A DNA stretch of 49,595 nt, taken from a virus. A program made the position numbers and the translations under genes. Where the stretch lies: IMG/VR virus record IMGVR_UViG_3300005532_000245, positions 1 through 49,595 of that record; one strand, 5' to 3'. This document shows, one piece after another, positions 46,495 through 49,595 of the stretch (positions are counted from its first letter, which is position 1; every line of letters starts with the position of its first letter). The notes beneath the pieces are model-generated. The model saw only the letters and a program-made list of their open reading frames with translations, did not search any database and was not told the origin of the DNA.

Positions 46495-46824
46495 ATATCC
46501 CCTTTCCAGCCGCCCTATGCCACTTCCTGCCTGTTTTGAGGTCTTGCAATTCCTCTCGATATCAGGCATAATTGACACAAGGTGGCACGGTTTGCGGACA
46601 GATGACCCGTCGTTTCTCAGGCTACAGGTTATCTGTTCCGTTGCCACTGAGAGAGCCAATTCTCTCTCAAAATAGGTGTTCACTCGCGCGCCCTCCGCTT
46701 CATCCCACATATCCCACTTGCCAATAATCCATCGAATTGCTATACTCGTCTCAGGAGAGCGGCGCATCGATGCAGAGTTTCCCCTTTGCTGATGCTGACT
46801 CTCCTGATGCCCTTCGCCTTCTTG
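46495..46824. other. non-coding gap with structured elements
   Basis: No credible gene. Contains a TGAGAGAG/CTCTCTCA hairpin (46648-46669), a forward TTGCTATACT extended -10 at 46734-46743 that resembles the late promoter core but points the other way, and an inverted repeat TCAGGAGAG (46751-46759) / CTCTCCTGA (46799-46807) around the end of the DnaQ-like gene. A promoter for the helicase gene is expected here but none is convincing. Confidence 0.5.
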
Positions 46825-47643
46825 CTAGAACGGCCCTTCCCCTAGATCATCGCCCTCGGATTCCGCTTCCTCGATGGTCTTGGCAGGTTTCACGCTCGTT
46901 ACCCCTTCACTCATGGCATGGAGAATTGCCAGCTGCGCCTGCGCTCTCTCAAGAGCGGACGGCGGTGTGCTGAGCGTGTAGCCGATACGTGCGCAGCACA
47001 CCGCCAACTTCAGCGGATAGTAGCGCACAGGCTCGAAAAAGCGCCGTGCTTTCTCCTGAAGATCATCGCCTATCAGGAGAAGCAGCTCCAGACCGTGATG
47101 TTTCGCGTTCTCATCAAGCCGCCTGTCGATGAATTCCATGTTGTAGGAGAGGATGTAGTGGCCCTGCACAGCCTCGCTGAAGTTGTGCCAGAGGCTGTCC
47201 AGAGGCAAGCTCTCTGCTATGAGCGTCTGGCTCTCAATGCCGGTGTAGAGTGTGTTCGCAGCCGCTGGAAACTGATGGCGCGACGGATAGACGTAGTGAT
47301 CGAATGTGGCATTGCCATGCCGGTCTACCAGAGTCAGGCGGATAATGTCGCTTTGCTCATCCACGCCGGTTGTGTCGATCACCAGGATGCGCAGATTCGG
47401 CATGGCCAGCACGGCCCGCGCCCAGTCCATCAGTTCGGTGTCAGGAAGCTCCGGCAAATGGCGCTGGCGTGTCATCAATCGCTGCACGGCGTTGCTGCAC
47501 TCCATGAGCGCGGTTTTGATTTCCTTGCGCCGCGCCGCGCGCTCTTTGATGCTCTCGCGGGAAACAGGGCCGGTTGCCGCCTCTTCCTGCAAGAGCAGGG
47601 TGTAGGCGCGGTCATACGCGAGAAACAGGGTGTTGTCTTGCAT
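46825..47643 (-). CDS. degenerate DnaQ-like exonuclease-fold protein, 272 aa
   Basis: Helical N-terminal ~85 residues, then a DEDD-exonuclease-like fold: RILVIDTTGVDEQSDIIRLTLVD (motif I, where the usual DTETTG lacks the catalytic Glu), YILSYNMEFIDRRL (motif II, Asp displaced) and ALERAQAQLAILHAM (motif III without the usual His/Asp). C-terminal tail is acidic. So the fold is recognisable but most metal ligands look lost; it may be a structural or nucleic-acid-binding relative of epsilon-type nucleases. First gene after the gap. Confidence 0.65.
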   Translation of the reverse strand: MQDNTLFLAYDRAYTLLLQEEAATGPVSRESIKERAARRKEIKTALMECSNAVQRLMTRQRHLPELPDTELMDWARAVLAMPNLRILVIDTTGVDEQSDIIRLTLVDRHGNATFDHYVYPSRHQFPAAANTLYTGIESQTLIAESLPLDSLWHNFSEAVQGHYILSYNMEFIDRRLDENAKHHGLELLLLIGDDLQEKARRFFEPVRYYPLKLAVCCARIGYTLSTPPSALERAQAQLAILHAMSEGVTSVKPAKTIEEAESEGDDLGEGPF

Positions 47644-47660
47644 AAGAAATCCTTTCTGTG

Positions 47661-47894
47661 CTAAAGAGTGTCTAACGTCGTTTCCATCTCCTCTAGCAAC
47701 CGCATCAGGTCAACTTCGAGGAGTAAATCCGATTCGTATGCGTCGTCGGTTGGCGTATGGGTGCCACGTGCGGCCCGCCGGTCAAGGTACGCCCGTTCGC
47801 GTGCCATCTTTGCCGCGAGCTTCTCACGGGTTGAGGCAAGCCATGCGCGCAACTCGTCCGGCGTCATCTCGGCAATGTGCTTGCGTTTAGCCAT
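47661..47894 (-). CDS. hypothetical coiled-coil protein, 77 aa
   Basis: Start ATG 47894 (MAKRKHIAEMTPDELRAW) after GAGGCGGGC. Charged helical protein ending LMRLLEEMETTLDTL. Overlaps the preceding gene by 8 bases. Function unknown. Confidence 0.6.
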   Translation of the reverse strand: MAKRKHIAEMTPDELRAWLASTREKLAAKMARERAYLDRRAARGTHTPTDDAYESDLLLEVDLMRLLEEMETTLDTL

Positions 47895-48129
47895 TGCCCG
47901 CCTCACTTTCCCGCAAGCCATGCTCGCGCTCTATCGTGTCCAGCGCCTTGCGCAAGGCAGCGAGCGCGGCCTGCGCGGCCTGCCGGTACTCTTCCAGATT
48001 GTGCGCAAATTGCTCATCTGGAAGGTTCTGATTGCCGATTTCTTCCAGCGCGTGGAGCCGATAGAGCGCGTTGTAAAAGGCATCGCTCTGCTCGATGAGC
48101 GAGCGGAAATGGGTGATGTGTTGTGGCAT
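47887..48129 (-). CDS. hypothetical helical protein, 80 aa
   Basis: AGAGAGGAGATAGGT precedes ATG 48129. Helical, with FRSLIEQSDAFYNALYRLHALEE and a coiled C-terminal half. It lies 2-3 bases after the XRE-J-like gene, so the two are co-expressed. Function unknown. Confidence 0.65.
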   Translation of the reverse strand: MPQHITHFRSLIEQSDAFYNALYRLHALEEIGNQNLPDEQFAHNLEEYRQAAQAALAALRKALDTIEREHGLRESEAGNG

Positions 48130-48131
48130 AC

Positions 48132-48716
48132 CTATCTCCTCTCTGCATAGGCCAGCGCCTGCTCTTTGGCACGTACCAGCCTGTCCATATCGCCCCGATA
48201 GCCGCCGTGTCCATCGCTAGCGGCCTTCACCTTCAGACGAAACGCTGCCTTGATGAGTTCAGGCGTACTCCCGGCAGGAATACCTAGAATTTGCCAGCAC
48301 GAGGCAGGCGCATAGTTCGGGCGTTCCTGCGTTTGCCGCTTTTCTTCCTCATGAGGAAGATACTTCCAGCGAAACGCCCGCCAATCCCCACTTTGCGCGG
48401 CCCTTTTCCCATCTCTAGCAAGTAATTCCTCATATTGCCAGCGCGCCCAGATGCCTCGATGTGTGCGCATCGTCTTCTTCCAGCCGTCGCCTTTCAGCCC
48501 CTTCAACTCTGCAAAAGTGGCATCGCAGGCATCGGCGCACTCGACAAAGGAGATGCCTAACACCTCAGCCAGACGCTCTACCTCGCGCTTGCTGAGCGTT
48601 TCGTGATAGAGGCCGCGCAAGATACCGCTCGCTTTCGTTGCCCCGCAACCATAATCCATTGCGAAATCCTTGATCGTCCAATATTTGTGCTTGCGGTATT
48701 CCTGTAGCGTGGTCAT
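48132..48716 (-). CDS. XRE-like HTH fused to degenerate J-domain, 194 aa
   Basis: GGGGGAAGT precedes ATG 48716. N-terminal HTH-like region (TIKDFAMDYGCGATKASGILRGLYHETLSKREVERLAEVLG) resembles the XRE/Cro fold; C-terminal ~50 residues (CWQILGIPAGSTPELIKAAFRL then ASDGHGG) resemble a DnaJ J-domain in which the HPD tripeptide is changed to ASD. J-domains recruit DnaK; loss of HPD suggests altered use. First gene of the leftward replication operon, so it may regulate it. Confidence 0.7.
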   Translation of the reverse strand: MTTLQEYRKHKYWTIKDFAMDYGCGATKASGILRGLYHETLSKREVERLAEVLGISFVECADACDATFAELKGLKGDGWKKTMRTHRGIWARWQYEELLARDGKRAAQSGDWRAFRWKYLPHEEEKRQTQERPNYAPASCWQILGIPAGSTPELIKAAFRLKVKAASDGHGGYRGDMDRLVRAKEQALAYAERR

Positions 48717-48844
48717 ACTTCCCCCTATTCCTGCAATTTGCCATTATCGCTTCACAACAATTAGAACAAATATCCCTTGCTTATTTCCCTGTTCATTGTG
48801 TACTCTTGAGATAGAGATGCATCTGTCGCTTAGCTACCGACAGA
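48717..48844. other. non-coding region with probable leftward operon promoter
   Basis: AT-richer stretch upstream of the XRE-J gene. A GATAAT -10-like element (reverse strand, near 48746-48751) lacks an ideally spaced -35. A TCTGTCG/CGACAGA hairpin (48822-48844) marks the transition to the IS element. Confidence 0.4.
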
Positions 48845-49028
48845 GCGGGCGGGCAAGTTCTGTTACTATAGCGGCCATACGCCTCAAACGTGGTTGAGCA
48901 GGTCGCGCCGCAAGGCTTGCTACGCAGCTAGCCAACCAGGCTTCTTCGGTGGTTAGCCCCGGCGCAGCCACCCCGCCCGCGCGCATCTCCAGTCCCCCGT
49001 AGCGCGTCCCTCTGCTCAGAAGGACACT
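48845..49028 (+). ncRNA. putative IS110 left end with bridge RNA
   Basis: Nearly 200 non-coding bases precede an IS110-type transposase. In the IS110 group this left-end segment encodes the bridge RNA that pairs with target and donor DNA. Here it is GC-rich and foldable, for example GCTAGCCAACC with GGTTAGC around 48928-48958. Assigned by family knowledge and position only; the exact element end is not defined. Confidence 0.35.
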
Positions 49029-49595
49029 ATGACCAGCAACCTCTACGTTGGCATCGACATCGGCAAGAGCCGTCATGCCGCCGCGCTCGTCTCCGAGTCC
49101 CTGCTTGCTCGTCACGCTCGCTTTCAGGATTGCCCCGTCTATTTCCTCGACAACGCCCGGCCCGACTTCGAAAAGCTCTACAGCGAACTGTGCAAGCTTG
49201 CCAGCCCTGAGCATATCCATGTCCTCATGGAGCGGACAGGACACTACGGATTCGCTCTTGAGCAGTTCCTCTACGAGCGCGGCGTGCAGGTCTACCGCAT
49301 GCACGTGCATAAGCACCTCGCCAAGCGAAAAACCGACCGCCGTGATGCGCAGGTGCTTGCGCTCAAACTCTACAATCAGGTAGAACTGGGCATGCACATG
49401 GCCGACAAGAGCGAGCGCGTCCACAAACTCAGCCCGCCCTCTGAGACCGCGATGCTCTTGCGCGGTCTCGTCCAACACCGTTTGGAGTTGACAAGAGAAA
49501 CCACACGCCGCAAAAATAAGCTCGTCTCCATCGCTGACGAACTCTTTCCAGAGCTTTCCAGCATCTACTACATTGAGGCTTTGAAGAAGCCATGA
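49029..49595 (+). pseudogene. IS110-family transposase, N-terminal DEDD domain only
   Basis: GAAGGACACT precedes ATG 49029. The 188 residues contain the RuvC-like DEDD domain: YVGIDIGKSRHAAALV, VLMERTGHYG, KRKTDRRDAQVLALKLYNQ and a helical ELTRETTRRKNKLVSIADELFPEL. IS110 enzymes normally run to ~330-420 aa with a C-terminal Tnp domain holding the catalytic serine; here the frame changes after ELSSIY and stops at the window edge. So it is truncated or frameshifted, or the next frame continues past the window. Confidence 0.75.

Noticed and set aside
46771-46973. Forward frame after TTGCTATACT with an AGGAG site
   Set aside because: Promoter-like and RBS-like signals are attractive, but the product is a composition shadow antisense to the DnaQ-like gene; kept only as a note.
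48834-49478. 214-codon reverse frame opposite the IS110 transposase
   Set aside because: Antisense of a real transposase frame and its left end, with no family features.
1-49595. Search for integrase, recombinase and att direct repeats
   Set aside because: No tyrosine or serine integrase frame was recognised and no att repeat pair could be identified by eye; boundaries may lie outside the window.

Overview
The window is almost wholly the genome of one tailed phage or prophage with a long non-contractile tail (siphovirus type). The DNA is moderately GC-rich, with strong AGGAGG-type ribosome binding sites and very tight, ATGA/TAATG-overlapped genes. No host housekeeping gene is present, so the host cannot be read directly. 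The mix of genes (an RpoD-like sigma factor, a membrane protein with a C-terminal helix-turn-helix beside an FtsK-like ATPase, an IS110 element) would fit a soil bacterium such as a Chloroflexota/Ktedonobacteria member, but this is a low-confidence guess. No integrase, att site or lysogeny repressor was recognised. The element may continue to the left, or it may be maintained as a plasmid.

Layout. 1-3645 (+): small early genes, a Bet/RecT annealase, a PNKP-like HAD phosphatase and several tiny proteins, closed by a strong terminator. 3646-4141: non-coding, with an extended -10 promoter, a tRNA-like element and the terminator of the opposing late operon. 4133-8799 (-): glycosyltransferase, holin-like proteins and a two-domain lysin, interrupted by a three-gene forward cassette (7484-8332). 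8869-21722 (-): tail module (distal tail proteins, 1133-aa tape measure, tail chaperone with a clear -1 frameshift, tail tube) and head-tail connectors, one of them fused to a glycoside hydrolase. 21788-31634 (-): capsid with an Ig/Fn3-like insertion, prohead protease-scaffold, small genes, minor head protein, portal fused to a 2H phosphoesterase, and large and small terminase. 31965-32885 (+): a phage-borne sigma-70 factor, divergent from the terminase genes. 32969-37564 (-): small zinc proteins, a membrane-HTH protein, an FtsK/TcpA-like translocase and a small HTH protein facing an operator-rich divergent promoter. 38003-48716 (-): replication and DNA-modification operon: XRE-J-like protein, degenerate DnaQ-like protein, SNF2 helicase-methyltransferase fusion, Dcm with a second long gene in an overlapping frame, a lambda-O-like initiator carrying iterons inside its own gene, a DpdA-like transglycosylase, a DnaC-like loader and a DndC/PAPS-reductase-like protein. 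48717-49595: left part of an IS110-family element, with room for a bridge RNA and a transposase that stops early.

How it may work together. Six near-identical sites with a perfectly conserved TATACTGTTG core, five of them extended -10 sites (TGCTATACTGTTG), plus one decayed copy, lie upstream of the head, tail and lysis operons and nowhere in the replication arm. The sigma gene sits directly opposite one of them. The simplest model is that early transcription of the replication arm leads to expression of the phage sigma factor, which then fires the late promoters; host SigA recognising these extended -10 sites is the main alternative. Replication probably starts at the 21-bp iterons and adjacent AT-rich stretch inside the initiator gene. 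Several genes (Dcm, helicase-methyltransferase, DpdA-like, DndC-like) suggest layered modification of phage DNA against host restriction.
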